Assembly (NCBI RefSeq): GCF_026965535.1
Contig: NZ_CP114039.1
Coordinates: 7,316,001-7,380,000, forward strand
Direction: 5' to 3'
DNA: 64,000 nucleotides
From: Corallococcus sp. NCRR
GTDB lineage: Bacteria > Myxococcota > Myxococcia > Myxococcales > Myxococcaceae
Position numbers and translations under genes: made by a program. The notes beneath the pieces were generated by a model. The model ran no database searches. It had not been told where the DNA came from and saw only the letters and a program-made list of their open reading frames with translations. How positions within the stretch are numbered: the first letter of the stretch is position 1; every line of letters starts with the position of its first letter. Below are positions 18,347 to 28,524 of this stretch, one piece after another.

Positions 18347-18460
18347 CCCTGGGTCGGTAATTCTTGCCGGAGTTCTAAAATTCCCGTGTCGGAACAGCCA
18401 CTTACGACCGCTCAAAAGTGTCGTTCAACGAACGGGAATCCCATCCCGGGCGATCAGCGT

Positions 18461-18485
18461 GTCCAGGGATTGTCCATCCCCGGAC
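18461..18485 (-). terminator. Hairpin 14 bp past the deaminase stop
   Basis: Arms 18461-18470 and 18476-18485 pair over 10 positions with a 5-base loop. The single non-Watson-Crick position becomes a G-U wobble only in minus-strand RNA, which fits a terminator of the deaminase gene. No U-run follows. Confidence 0.5.
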
Positions 18486-18498
18486 AGCGCGTCCGCCC

Positions 18499-18957
18499 TC
18501 AGGTGCCGGTGGCCGGCGACGGCGGCTGCGCGGCGGCGCCCAGGCCCACGAGCTGGAGGCCCAGCCGGGCCGCGTACTCGAAGATGCGCGGGTCCCGGTA
18601 GAACTCGCCAAAGACGATGCGGGTGCAGCCGCTGTTGGCGATCAGCTTGAAGCACGGCCAGCAGGGGCTGGCGGTCGTGTAGATGGTCGCCCCGTCGATT
18701 CCGACGCCGTTCTTCGCGGCCTGGATGATGGCGTTGGCCTCCGCGTGGACGGTGGCCACGCAGTGGCCGTTCTCCATCATGTGGCCCACCTCATCGCAGT
18801 GGGGCAGGCCGCGGATGGCGCCGTTGTAGCCGGTGGACAGGATGGTCTTGTCCCGCACCAGCACCGCGCCCACGTGCTTGCGGTCGCAGGTGGCGCGCGT
18901 GGCCACCTGCTGGGCGATGTCCATGAAGTACTGATCCCAATTGCCCCGAGCGGACAT
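18499..18957 (-). CDS. dCMP deaminase / ComE-type zinc deaminase
   Basis: A 152-residue cytidine/deoxycytidylate deaminase-family enzyme, expected to deaminate dCMP to dUMP with a zinc-bound water. Seen: NWDQYFMDIAQQVATRATCDRKHVGAVLV at the N-terminus in the usual layout, the HAEANAI motif with zinc His and catalytic Glu, and SPCWPC supplying two zinc cysteines. A CDEVGH segment matches the structural zinc/allosteric region of dCMP deaminases. ATG 18957 has GGAGGG nine bases upstream. It stands alone, followed by a hairpin. Confidence 0.88.
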   Translation of the reverse strand: MSARGNWDQYFMDIAQQVATRATCDRKHVGAVLVRDKTILSTGYNGAIRGLPHCDEVGHMMENGHCVATVHAEANAIIQAAKNGVGIDGATIYTTASPCWPCFKLIANSGCTRIVFGEFYRDPRIFEYAARLGLQLVGLGAAAQPPSPATGT

Positions 18958-19040
18958 GCGCGTGAACCCTCCAGCGAAAGAGCCCGCAGCTCTAACGCCG
19001 GATTCCGCCCGCACCAATTTCTCGGTCCGGGGCTGTTGGC

Positions 19041-19931
19041 TCAGCGACTCGCGGTCTTCTGGGGCCCCGCACCCTCCGCGTCCGAGGAGCGCTCCAGGAG
19101 CCGGCCGAAGCCCTTCGCCTGGAGGAAGCCGCGCACCTTGGCGCTGGGCGCGGCGAACGTCTCGCCGGGCATGGGCACGTCGAAGCTGAAGTTCTGGGAG
19201 GCGACCTCGAAGTCCACCTTCGCGGTGCGGTAGCCCTCCACGATGGCCAGCAGCCGCCCCGTCTCCATGCTGAAGATGCCGCCGCCAGAAGCCCCATAGC
19301 CGATGGGCGCGTCCGTCTTCAGCATGCGCGGGTGCTTCGTCTCCTTGTCCCACTCCACCTGGGACACCATGCCGCCGGAGATGGACAGCGCGCGGCCGTA
19401 CGGGGACGCCGCCACCACCACGTCCTCGCCAGGCTCCGGCTCATCGTCCGCGGCCAGTTCCGCCACGGGCCACGTCACGCCCGTCACGCGCAGGAGCGCC
19501 AGGTCCACGTCCGGCACCTGGCCCGTGGCCACCACCTCCGCGGCGTACTCGTGCGTCTCCGCGCGCCGGTCCAAGACGACCTTGAGCACGGGGTCCGTCA
19601 AATCCCCCTGCTCCACCGCGTGCGCGTTGGTGAGCACGTAGCTGACGGGCCCGGCCTCGCCGGCCTCCGTGCCAATGACGACGCCCGACGCCGAGCGGCG
19701 CACCTTGCCGCCGTCCGTCGTCACCAGCCGCACGTTGAGCGGGAGGATGCGCCGCACCATCGCCTTGCGCGTGGGCTGCGGCGTGGGCTCGGGCCGGGAC
19801 AGCACCCGCTCCACCCGGAGCGGAGCCTGCGTGTGCGTCGCGACCGGGGTGTCCGCGGAGGACTGCGACGGAGCACTGGCGCACGACACGAGGGCCCACA
19901 GGAGGGGGGTGCCCAACAGCAACCGGTTCAT
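19041..19931 (-). CDS. Trypsin-like serine protease lipoprotein
   Basis: A 296-residue lipoprotein. The signal peptide ends in the LVSC lipobox (WALVSCASAP). A Pro/Thr-rich linker runs to about residue 55. A chymotrypsin-fold (S1C/HtrA-like) protease domain follows, with the catalytic His in TNAHAV, Asp in DVDLALLRV and Ser in GYGASGGGIF. No PDZ domain follows; the protein ends about 60 residues past the Ser. I choose ATG 19931 because the signal peptide begins there; an upstream in-frame start (19976) adds an Arg/Leu segment without a ribosome site. Probably an envelope quality-control or processing protease. Confidence 0.82.
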   Translation of the reverse strand: MNRLLLGTPLLWALVSCASAPSQSSADTPVATHTQAPLRVERVLSRPEPTPQPTRKAMVRRILPLNVRLVTTDGGKVRRSASGVVIGTEAGEAGPVSYVLTNAHAVEQGDLTDPVLKVVLDRRAETHEYAAEVVATGQVPDVDLALLRVTGVTWPVAELAADDEPEPGEDVVVAASPYGRALSISGGMVSQVEWDKETKHPRMLKTDAPIGYGASGGGIFSMETGRLLAIVEGYRTAKVDFEVASQNFSFDVPMPGETFAAPSAKVRGFLQAKGFGRLLERSSDAEGAGPQKTASR

Positions 19932-20037
19932 CAACACTCCAGGCGCAAGGAGGGGGGACGAAAGACGACGACACACGCGCTAACTCGGTGTGAGGTCCCA
20001 TCATCCCGAGCCCCGGCCCGGATTGAAAAGCAGGCGA

Positions 20038-20064
20038 GCAGGCATCGGCTTATCGGATGCCTGC
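20038..20064 (-). terminator. Probable terminator of prkA
   Basis: A perfect 9-bp stem (GCAGGCATC / GATGCCTGC) with a 9-base loop begins 13 bp after the prkA stop. It is followed on the minus strand by a T-rich CTGCTTTTC. Confidence 0.65.
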
Positions 20065-20077
20065 CCTCCCCCGCCCG

Positions 20078-22333
20078 TCAGGTGTAGCGCTGGCGCATCA
20101 GGAACAGGATGGCGTCCTTCGCGCAGAACTCGCAGTAGCCGTAGCGCTCCGCCATCGTCTTGAGCGTGTCCTGCACCTGGGTCTGCTCGCGCGCGGAGAG
20201 CTGGTTGCGGTCCTCGGAGAGGTACTTGAGGACGTTCTCCTTGTTCTTGCGCAGCACGCGCTTGCGCTCCTCGAAGTAGTGGTCGCGCAGGCGCTTGAAC
20301 ATGTCCGGGAAGATGCGCGGGTAGTCCATGGCGCCGTCCGGGTTGTCCAGCCGGTGCGCGCCAATGCTGGCGATCAGCCCGCGGCGGAAGTCCGGAGGTG
20401 CCTCCCCCTGTGGCATCACGATGGCCTCCACCTCCGCCATGCGCGCCTCGTCCGGCTTCTCCGACTCACCCGTGATGCGGTTGCGCATCTTCTCCCCGCG
20501 CACCCAGTGGCTGACGCTCTGGATGTAGCGCTCCACCAGCTCGCGGTACTGCCCTTCCGACACCAGGCCCATGGAGTCGCGCACCTCTGAATCCACGCGG
20601 TCCAGGTACTCGCCCTCCACCACGCGCACGAAGGTCTCGTGGTCGTGGTAGCCGTCCATCACCTCCTGGAGGAGGAACTCGTAGACGCTCTTGTCCTTGC
20701 AGAGCGCGTGCAGCTCCTCCAGCACCGCCAGCGCGTGGAGGCACTTGTAGTCGGGGTTCTGCGCGGCGTTGAAGAGGGCGGTTTTTATCTCCCGCGCGCT
20801 CGCGCCGGAGCGGCCCTCGTAGTTGGGGTACGCGTCGGACTCCTCGTACATCTCCTCGCGCAGCTTGATCAGCTCCTTGGTGTTCGCGGAGGACAGCCGC
20901 GCGGGCACGCCCGCCTCCTGGTACAGGTGCAGCTTCTCCACCGGGGCCACCTGATCCACCAGCGGCTTCACGTTGGCCGGGTAGCGGTCCGGGATGGGCT
21001 TCTTCAGGCGCGTGAGCACCGCCCACATCGCGGCCACCTCCGTCGCGTGCGGCGCCACGTGCTTGCCCACGGACGTCGCGGTGATCTGCGCGTCGTAGAT
21101 CTCCTGCTCGACCTTGTAGCGGCGCAGGTACGGCACGCGCACCAGCTCGATGCGGCCCTTGAACGACGCGAAGTCCGGCAGCTCCTTGAAGGCCCCCAGG
21201 TGCTTCTCGTTGGAGGACGCGATGAGCACCTCGTCCAGCTGGAGCACGAAGGGCTCCAGGGGCACCTCACCCGTCTCACTGAAGCCCAGCAGGTACTTGA
21301 AGGCCTCCAGCGGGCGCTTGAGCAGGTCCGCGTATTCGATGAGGCCGCGGTTGGCGTGCACCAGCGGGCCGTGCGGCTCGAAGAGCACCGTGGTGTGCAG
21401 CGCGGCGGGCATGTTGAGCTGGGTGCGGTCCGCTGAAATCTGCTGCGCGGCGGCGTCCACGCTCATCTGCGGCTCCACCGTCACCGTGCCCACCTGGTAG
21501 CGGCGCGACACGTAGAAGCGCTCCACCTGCACGTGGCGCAGGACCTTCAGGTAGTCCCCGCCGTAGGCGTTGAGCAGGGCCGTATAGATGCGGCGGCACT
21601 TGGCGCACAGCTCGCCTTCGCGCACGTAGTCGGACAACAGGAAGTCCCCCGTCGCCCCGTCGCCGTTGCCCAGGCCCTTCTTCTTGAGCGCCCCTTCCAG
21701 GAGGGCCTTGCGCTCCGCCGGAGGCACCGCGAACAGCGGATGGTCGCGCAGCTCACAGGGCATGCGCAGGTCCAGGGACTCCGCGTCCAGGTGGGCGTAC
21801 GTGGTGAGCTCGCCTTCGGCGGTCTTCGCGCCCGCGCGCTCGCCGAAGCCGATGGAGCCCTTGATCAGCTTCTCTGACGGGAAGACCCACGCGATGCGGT
21901 AGAGGGCCCCCTGCGGCTGGCGGGAGTAGTCCTCCATGCCCTGCTTCAGCGCGTTGACCAGGCTGGACTTCGCGCTGCCGTTGGGGCCGTGCAGCATGAT
22001 GAGCTTGTTGATGCGGCCGGCGCGCACGAAGTTGCCCAGGATGCGATAGAGGGCGTTCTGCACCTCCTCCTGCCCGGCGACGCGGCCGTCATGTTCGGCG
22101 GACGGGACGTCGAAGACCTTGAAGCGCCGGATGGTGCCGGTGGGGTGCGGCACCAGCTCCGTGCCGTAGTGGTCCATCACGTCCCGCAGGTACTGCGCCG
22201 CGTTGCGTGCCTGCCCCTTCGGGTCCGTGAAGAAGAGCGACAGGTACTCCTCGAAGGACAGGATGGAGCGGTTCTTGACGAAGTCGGCGCTGACCTGTGC
22301 GCCCACCTCCTGCAGATAGCCCTTCGCTTCCAC
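20078..22333 (-). CDS. prkA: PrkA-type AAA+ serine protein kinase
   Basis: A 751-residue cytoplasmic AAA+ protein of the PrkA family, linked to stress, sporulation and stationary-phase control. Its ATPase core has MLHGPNGSAKSSL as Walker A near residue 125, and LDEVLIASSNEKH as the sensor region. A CAKCRRIY segment suggests an inserted metal knuckle, and a second CEFC lies near the C-terminus. The C-terminal half is helical. It is longer than the ~640-residue enterobacterial homologue. I choose GTG 22333, with GGGAG five bases upstream; the frame extends further but loses family similarity. It is divergent from a DnaK-like gene with a shared 341-bp control region. Confidence 0.88.
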   Translation of the reverse strand: MEAKGYLQEVGAQVSADFVKNRSILSFEEYLSLFFTDPKGQARNAAQYLRDVMDHYGTELVPHPTGTIRRFKVFDVPSAEHDGRVAGQEEVQNALYRILGNFVRAGRINKLIMLHGPNGSAKSSLVNALKQGMEDYSRQPQGALYRIAWVFPSEKLIKGSIGFGERAGAKTAEGELTTYAHLDAESLDLRMPCELRDHPLFAVPPAERKALLEGALKKKGLGNGDGATGDFLLSDYVREGELCAKCRRIYTALLNAYGGDYLKVLRHVQVERFYVSRRYQVGTVTVEPQMSVDAAAQQISADRTQLNMPAALHTTVLFEPHGPLVHANRGLIEYADLLKRPLEAFKYLLGFSETGEVPLEPFVLQLDEVLIASSNEKHLGAFKELPDFASFKGRIELVRVPYLRRYKVEQEIYDAQITATSVGKHVAPHATEVAAMWAVLTRLKKPIPDRYPANVKPLVDQVAPVEKLHLYQEAGVPARLSSANTKELIKLREEMYEESDAYPNYEGRSGASAREIKTALFNAAQNPDYKCLHALAVLEELHALCKDKSVYEFLLQEVMDGYHDHETFVRVVEGEYLDRVDSEVRDSMGLVSEGQYRELVERYIQSVSHWVRGEKMRNRITGESEKPDEARMAEVEAIVMPQGEAPPDFRRGLIASIGAHRLDNPDGAMDYPRIFPDMFKRLRDHYFEERKRVLRKNKENVLKYLSEDRNQLSAREQTQVQDTLKTMAERYGYCEFCAKDAILFLMRQRYT

Positions 22334-22674
22334 GGCGGCTCCCCTCTGTGGATGGGTGGTCTCTCGGATGTAGCCACGGCGCCTCGCCGTCGCATGTGAA
22401 CCCCCGGGGCTGACCTTCGTTCCCGGTCCTTGGGATGTAAAGCGACCCGCCCTGCCCTGGCGGGCGGTGTGTTCGGGGCCGCGCGCTTGGACGCCGGCCG
22501 TGTCCCACCCGGCCAGGCGGGCGGCCCCGGGGGAAGGTCCAGGCGCGCTGGAAGTTTGATGGCGTCCGTCGGATGACGGATGGTTCGCGATTCGCGCACC
22601 CGGGACGGGTGAGATACGGTCCCGGGAAGCCACACCCCATCCAGCCGCAGCGCCTCACCCGGAGCCCACACGCG
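22334..22674. promoter_or_regulatory. Shared divergent control region of prkA and DnaK-like gene
   Basis: 341 bp with no gene. It holds a small hairpin (22565-22580, TCCGTC/GACGGA) and a stronger 8-bp inverted repeat (22599-22626). No CIRCE element and no clear sigma-70 or sigma-54 box was found. Confidence 0.5.
22599..22626. repeat. Inverted repeat upstream of DnaK-like gene
   Basis: CCCGGGAC, 12 bases, GTCCCGGG. It lies 48 bp before the DnaK-like ATG, so it could be an operator or a leader hairpin. Confidence 0.55.
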
Positions 22675-24195
22675 ATGCACAAGGAGCCCATCATCGGCAT
22701 CGACCTCGGCACGACGAACTCGTGCGCGGCGATCGTCGAGGAAAGCGGGAACGTCAAGCTCATCCCCTACAAGGGCGGCGAGTACACCATCCCCTCCATC
22801 TTCGCCATCGACGACAAGGGCAACGAGCTCATCGGGTTCGAGGCGAAGCGCCAGTGGCAGCTCAACCCGCGCAACACCGTCTACGGCTCCAAGCGCCTGG
22901 TCGGGGTGAACTACAGCAGTGACGTCGTCGGCACGATGAAGAAGGCCGTCGCGTACAACATGCGCGCCGGCGCCAAGAACGACGTCACCCTGGACGTTGG
23001 CAAGAAGGAGTTCTCCCTCCAGGAGATCAGCGCGAAGATCCTGGGGAAGATCCGCGACGTCGCCTCCAACTACCTGAAGACGCCCATCAAGCGCGCGGTG
23101 GTGACGGTGCCCGCGTACTTCAACGACCGGCAGCGCCAGTCCGTGAAGGACGCCGGCAAGCTGATCGACCTGGAGGTCGTGCGCATCATCAACGAGCCCA
23201 CCGCGGCGGCGCTCGCCTACGGCGTGGGCAAGACGCTCAAGGAGAAGGTCGTCATCTACGACCTGGGCGGCGGCACCTTCGACGTCTCCATCATCGAGAT
23301 CCGCGACCGCGTCTTCGAGGTGAAGGCCACCGGCGGCGACGTGTTCCTGGGCGGCATCGACTTCGACAACGCCATCATCCACCACGTCCTCAAGGACTTC
23401 GCGGCCAAGACGGGCATCGACCTGGCCACGGACCCGGTGGCCATGCAGCGCATCAAGGACCTGGCCGAGCGCACGAAGATCGACCTGTCCGCGCGCGAGG
23501 AGGTGCCCTTCAACATCCCCTTCATCACGATGACGGCGCAGGGCCAGCCGCTGAACATCGAGATGAAGTTCACGCGCAAGATGCTGGAGCAGCTGACGAA
23601 CCAGCTGGTGGACCGCACCCTCCAGATGGTCGCGCGCGTGCTGGTGGACTCGGGCCTGTCCACCAAGGACATCGACGAGGTCATGCTGGTGGGCGGCCAG
23701 ACGCGCATGCCCGTCGTGCAGGACCGGCTCACCAAGTTCTTCGGCAAGCCGCCCAGCAAGGGCGTGCACCCGGACGAGGCGGTGGCCATTGGCGCGGCGC
23801 TCTACGCGCACTCGCTGGAGGACAACACCAACCTGCGCATCCAGCTCTTGGACGTGATCCCCATGGCCATTGGCCTGGAGCGCGGCGACGGCGGCTTCCA
23901 CGTCGTCTTCCCGCGCAACGCGTCCATCCCCAACGCCAAGCAGCTGCTGGCCACGACGAGCATCGACAATCAGACCGAACTGGCGATGCGCATCTACCAG
24001 GGCGACCACGACACGGTGGCGCGCAACGATCTGCTGGGCGAGTTCACCTTCTCCGGGATCATGCCCGCCAAGGCCGGCACGGTGAACGTGGAGATCATCT
24101 TCGACGTGAGCGTGGAGGGCATCCTCACCATGCGCGCGAAGGACCCCGCCACCGGCCGCGAGATGAAGACCACGGTGCGCGTCACGCAGAGCTGA
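22675..24195 (+). CDS. DnaK/Hsp70-like chaperone lacking the C-terminal lid
   Basis: A 506-residue Hsp70 homologue. The nucleotide-binding domain is intact: GIDLGTTNSCAAIV, TVPAYFNDRQRQ, NEPTAAALAYG, VIYDLGGGTFDVSI and LVGGQTRMP. The beta substrate-binding subdomain is present (VIPMAIGLERGDGG to about residue 500). The protein stops right after it, without the ~120-residue helical lid and EEVD-like tail of canonical DnaK. It is therefore a lid-less paralogue, as seen for other specialised Hsp70s. No dnaJ or grpE is adjacent. Myxobacteria are known for several specialised Hsp70 paralogues; I cannot tell which this is. Confidence 0.87.
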   Translation: MHKEPIIGIDLGTTNSCAAIVEESGNVKLIPYKGGEYTIPSIFAIDDKGNELIGFEAKRQWQLNPRNTVYGSKRLVGVNYSSDVVGTMKKAVAYNMRAGAKNDVTLDVGKKEFSLQEISAKILGKIRDVASNYLKTPIKRAVVTVPAYFNDRQRQSVKDAGKLIDLEVVRIINEPTAAALAYGVGKTLKEKVVIYDLGGGTFDVSIIEIRDRVFEVKATGGDVFLGGIDFDNAIIHHVLKDFAAKTGIDLATDPVAMQRIKDLAERTKIDLSAREEVPFNIPFITMTAQGQPLNIEMKFTRKMLEQLTNQLVDRTLQMVARVLVDSGLSTKDIDEVMLVGGQTRMPVVQDRLTKFFGKPPSKGVHPDEAVAIGAALYAHSLEDNTNLRIQLLDVIPMAIGLERGDGGFHVVFPRNASIPNAKQLLATTSIDNQTELAMRIYQGDHDTVARNDLLGEFTFSGIMPAKAGTVNVEIIFDVSVEGILTMRAKDPATGREMKTTVRVTQS

Positions 24196-24218
24196 AGCAC
24201 CTGGCGCCAGAAACACCA

Positions 24219-24253
24219 CGGCGCCCCTGCCTGCTGAGAGGCGAGGGGCGCCG
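24219..24253. terminator. Bidirectional terminator between DnaK-like and clpX
   Basis: A 14-bp stem with one bulged base and a 6-base GCTGAG loop lies in the 87-bp gap between convergent genes. The arms start CGGCGCCCC and end GGGGCGCCG. No T-tract is seen. Confidence 0.6.
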
Positions 24254-24282
24254 GGTGGGTACAACGACCGCCGAGGGAAACC

Positions 24283-25560
<1,278 letters not shown>

Positions 25561-25685
25561 TGCCGCCTCCGAGTTCGCCGGTCCCGGTTCGGGACCTTCT
25601 CCGCCGACCACCGCACTCCAACACCCGCGAAGCCGCCCACGTCTTTACGACGGCTCCAGGCCCACCTGCTACAGGCCCTGAACCC

Positions 25686-25714
25686 ACTATAGGGCCCTCC
25701 CCGTCGGGCAGGAA
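25686..25714 (-). promoter_or_regulatory. Weak candidate clpX promoter
   Basis: On the minus strand TATAGT (25691-25686) lies 17 bp downstream of TTCCTG (25714-25709). It precedes the clpX GTG by ~125 bases. Only the -10 box is convincing. Confidence 0.3.
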
Positions 25715-25784
25715 GCCCGGTGGAAGCGCCCTTTCCTGGGAGCGTTCAGCCCAGGTCAACGGGTCGACCTTGGATAACAGCGAC

Positions 25785-26420
25785 TCAGGCGTCCGTCACG
25801 CTCGACGCGAGTTCTTCGACATCGTCCGCCAGGGCGGCCGCCCGCTCAGCGACAGCGTTGGGGACTCGACGGCTTCCCGCCAGCTCGGAGGCGAGCTTTC
25901 GCGCCAGCTGCGCCAGTTTCCGCACCTGGAGGCTCTCCGGGGGCGGCTCCGGCGGGGGCCGGGGGAAGCGCTCGGCGAACTCCTTCTTGAGCTCCGTGGG
26001 GGACTTCTCCGGGCTCCAGATGCTGTCGCGCAGCGACTTGTACTCCGTGGGGGAGAGCTGACCCCGCTCCTCGGCGTCGGCCAGGACTTCCACCACCTCG
26101 AAGGCGGGGGCCTTCTCCGGGAACTCCTGCTGCTGGAGCTCCTCCGGGTCCTCGTGCTTGGCCAGGAAGCTGAACGAGCGCGTGAGCTTGAGCGCCGTCT
26201 GCTTCTTGATGTGCAGCTCCTTGAGGCAGTAGGCCTCGAAGGAGGCGTGGCCCCACTCCTCGTACTTGGCTTCGTCCCGGACCTGGACGAGCAGCTTGCC
26301 CAGCTCCGCCCAGGTGGACTTGAAGCGCTTGGCGGCGAGCAGGACGGTGTGGCGGAACGTCCCCGGGGGGACACTCATGGCCTTCTTGGCGATTTCGACT
26401 TCGGCGACAGAGGCGGACAT
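25785..26420 (-). CDS. Hypothetical helical protein
   Basis: A 211-residue soluble protein of no recognised family. The N-terminal ~90 residues are helical (VEIAKKAMSVPPGTF, then FKSTWAELGKLLVQVRDEAK, then LHIKKQTALKLTRSFSFL), in a pattern reminiscent of a DNA-binding three-helix unit. A Pro-rich hinge (PRPPPEPPPESL) is followed by an Ala-rich helix (LARKLASELAG to EELASSV). The start is ATG 26420; an in-frame GTG at 26438 is possible, and neither has a clear ribosome site. It is probably cotranscribed after the GYF/AgmX gene 45 bp upstream. Confidence 0.6.
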   Translation of the reverse strand: MSASVAEVEIAKKAMSVPPGTFRHTVLLAAKRFKSTWAELGKLLVQVRDEAKYEEWGHASFEAYCLKELHIKKQTALKLTRSFSFLAKHEDPEELQQQEFPEKAPAFEVVEVLADAEERGQLSPTEYKSLRDSIWSPEKSPTELKKEFAERFPRPPPEPPPESLQVRKLAQLARKLASELAGSRRVPNAVAERAAALADDVEELASSVTDA

Positions 26421-26465
26421 GCCTGTTGTATCGGGCACGTCCGGAGTGTGGGCAAGAAAGTCGCC

Positions 26466-27359
26466 CTACCCCCGCTTGCCGATATTGAACGAAAGCCCCA
26501 CGGTGGCGCGCTCGCCCTCGTAGGCCTTGAAGGGCCACTTCTTCAGCTCCGAGAACAGGCACTCGTAAAGCGGGCCCTGCTTGAACTGGGGGTTGTCCAC
26601 CCAGAGCTTGTTCACGCGGCCGTCGTTCCCGATGACGAACTCCATGGGGATCTTCGCGGCCAGGCCGGGCGTGCGCTCGGCCTCTTCCTTGAAGCAGCGG
26701 AAGAGCTTGGACTGGTTGCCCGCGACGACGCGGTTGATGGCGCCCTGGTCGAACTGCTGGGCCATCTCCAGGCCGTCCGGATCCGTGGAGACGCTGCCCG
26801 TGCGGGGCGGCGGCCGGTTGCCCGCGACGGCGGCGGTGGCCACCGCGCCGCTGCCACCTGTCTTGGCGCCACCACTGCCCTGCCCCGCGGGGCGATCCGG
26901 GCGGCGCGGGTCGTTGGTGGGGTACGCGAAGAGGTCCTCGTCGTCCCCGCGCGCCTGGGCCAGGCGGATGGTGGGCGGGTCCATGGTGATGCCGTCGCCC
27001 TCCTCGGAGGCGCCGAACAGGCCGTACACGGCGGCGTTGCGCGCCAGGTACCAGCCGGTGACGCCCAACAGGAGCGCCACGCCCGCGGCGACGCCGGCCA
27101 GCACCTTCACCCGCTTCTGGTTGCGGGCCTGCTCCACGAGCATCGTCTGGGCGACGCGGCCCTGCGCCTCGAAGCGCGCGATATGCACCTGGAAGGCGGC
27201 GGTGTCCCGGAGGTTGCGGAACTCCCGCTCACCGGCCGGGGCCACCGGGCTGTCAGGGGTCAACTCCCCCGTGTAGAGCTTCTCCACCACCTGGGACGCG
27301 GTGATGGGCCCCAGCACCAGGTCGCCCTGTCGGAAAAGCCACTGCCCATCACTGTCCAT
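26466..27359 (-). CDS. GYF-domain membrane protein with AgmX/PglI-type C-terminus
   Basis: A 297-residue protein. The first ~50 residues form a GYF_2 domain (GQWLFRQGDLVLGPITASQV), a proline-peptide binding fold. A single transmembrane helix (VLAGVAAGVALLLGVTGWYL, ~residue 95) follows. After a Gly/Pro linker, a TonB-like AgmX/PglI C-terminal domain (FDQGAINRVVAGNQSKLFRC, then PMEFVIGNDGRVNKLWV and ECLFSELKKWPF) lies in the periplasm. In Myxococcus, related C-terminal domains belong to proteins of gliding motility and polysaccharide-linked envelope complexes. ATG 27359 places the GYF motif at the N-terminus. It is divergent from truA. Confidence 0.72.
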   Translation of the reverse strand: MDSDGQWLFRQGDLVLGPITASQVVEKLYTGELTPDSPVAPAGEREFRNLRDTAAFQVHIARFEAQGRVAQTMLVEQARNQKRVKVLAGVAAGVALLLGVTGWYLARNAAVYGLFGASEEGDGITMDPPTIRLAQARGDDEDLFAYPTNDPRRPDRPAGQGSGGAKTGGSGAVATAAVAGNRPPPRTGSVSTDPDGLEMAQQFDQGAINRVVAGNQSKLFRCFKEEAERTPGLAAKIPMEFVIGNDGRVNKLWVDNPQFKQGPLYECLFSELKKWPFKAYEGERATVGLSFNIGKRG

Positions 27360-27426
27360 CGCGAGTTCTTGAGCGGCCAGCATTCGCGCGGGAGTATCGT
27401 GTTTCTCCCGTCGACACCGCAACGCC

Positions 27427-28287
27427 GTGGCCAGGTCCTCCCCCAGACGAATTCCCGCCGTACTGTGGACTTGGTATCGCGGTGGAAACTTCCGCGGCTT
27501 CCAGCGCCAGGTGGAAGGTCCCACCGTCCAGGACGCGCTCGAGGACGCCCTGGAGCAGGCAGGCTCACCGGCCACGGTGATGCCGTCCGGGCGCACCGAC
27601 CGGGGCGTGCACGCTCGGATGCAGGTCATCAGCCTGCGCCTCAATGAGGATGTGCCCCTGGACTCGCTGCCCGAACGGCTCGCCAGGCACCTGTCCCCGG
27701 ACGTGGGGCTGTGCATCGCGAAGCGGCCGCCGGGGGCTTTTCACGCCCAGTGGAGCGCGAGCGGCAAGGAGTACCGCTACCACCTGACGCTGGGCGCTCC
27801 GCCCCCGGAGGCCTGGCGGCCGTACGCGCTGGACGTGGCGGCGGACGAAACCCTCCAGGCGGGCCACCGAGTGGTGCCGGAGAAGCTGGAGGCGCTGCTC
27901 TCCCGCGCCGTGGGGACGCGGAACTTCACCGCGTTCCACGAGCGCTCCAGTCCCCAGAAGCCGCGCACGTTGCAGTCCGCCACCCTGCGGGAGCTGGGCG
28001 GAGGGCTCTTCGAGGCACGGCTCTTGGGAGATGGCTTCGCGCGCTACCAGGTGCGGTACCTGGTGGGCAGCGCGCTGAAGGTGGCCGCGGGGCTCCTGTC
28101 CGAGGAGCAGTGGCACGCGGCGCTGGATTCGGGGACCGCCCTGGCCGGCTTCAAGGCCCCGGCGCATGGGCTGGTATTGTGGGAGGTCTGCTATCCTTCC
28201 GCAGTGGACCCTTTCGGGCCCGGCGAGCGCCTCCACCCGCCCGGTCTGCCCGACGCGCCACCCTTCACGGGAGCGCCGCCGGGCTGA
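27427..28287 (+). CDS. truA: tRNA pseudouridine synthase A
   Basis: Isomerises uridines 38-40 of tRNA anticodon arms. The 286-residue length fits the family. The key motif is SGRTDRGVHARMQ with the catalytic Asp. GNFRGFQRQ, SGKEYRYHLT, GTRNFTAF, GDGFARYQVRYLVG and GFKAPAHGLVL are the other family blocks. GTG 27427 is chosen because the WYRGGNFRGFQ block begins 16 residues on; there is no clear ribosome site. It has a Pro-rich C-terminal extension of about 25 residues. It is divergent from the GYF/AgmX gene. Confidence 0.92.
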   Translation: MARSSPRRIPAVLWTWYRGGNFRGFQRQVEGPTVQDALEDALEQAGSPATVMPSGRTDRGVHARMQVISLRLNEDVPLDSLPERLARHLSPDVGLCIAKRPPGAFHAQWSASGKEYRYHLTLGAPPPEAWRPYALDVAADETLQAGHRVVPEKLEALLSRAVGTRNFTAFHERSSPQKPRTLQSATLRELGGGLFEARLLGDGFARYQVRYLVGSALKVAAGLLSEEQWHAALDSGTALAGFKAPAHGLVLWEVCYPSAVDPFGPGERLHPPGLPDAPPFTGAPPG

Positions 28288-28296
28288 CGTGGCGCC

Positions 28297-28455
28297 TCAG
28301 TCCACGAAGCGCGCTTCGTACTTCGCCAGCAGATCCGAGATGGCCTCCCGGAGGTACTCGCTCTGACGGATGCGCGTGGAGCGCGACAGCTCCTTCAGGG
28401 CATCCAACTTCTCACGGTTGAGACGAAACACGACCGAGGTGAGGCGGGGATTCAT
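28297..28455 (-). CDS. Ribbon-helix-helix DNA-binding protein
   Basis: A 52-residue protein, MNPRLTSVVFRLNREKLDAL at the N-terminus and RIRQSEYLREAISDLLAKY after it. This is the Arc/CopG ribbon-helix-helix pattern: a beta strand for major-groove contacts and two helices for dimerisation. It probably acts as a small transcription regulator or antitoxin-like protein, but no toxin gene adjoins. The start is ATG 28455; the frame stays open to 28515, but that extension is not RHH-like. It is convergent with truA, 9 bp away. Confidence 0.7.
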   Translation of the reverse strand: MNPRLTSVVFRLNREKLDALKELSRSTRIRQSEYLREAISDLLAKYEARFVD

Positions 28456-28524
28456 GTCCAAGTGCGTGGCCTCCGACAGATGCACACACCCTCTCACAAT
28501 GTCGGACAACCTCAAGAAAACAAC

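Noticed and set aside
22334..22674. CIRCE/HrcA operator upstream of the DnaK-like gene
   Set aside because: The inverted repeat present (CCCGGGAC-N12-GTCCCGGG) does not match TTAGCACTC-N9-GAGTGCTAA.
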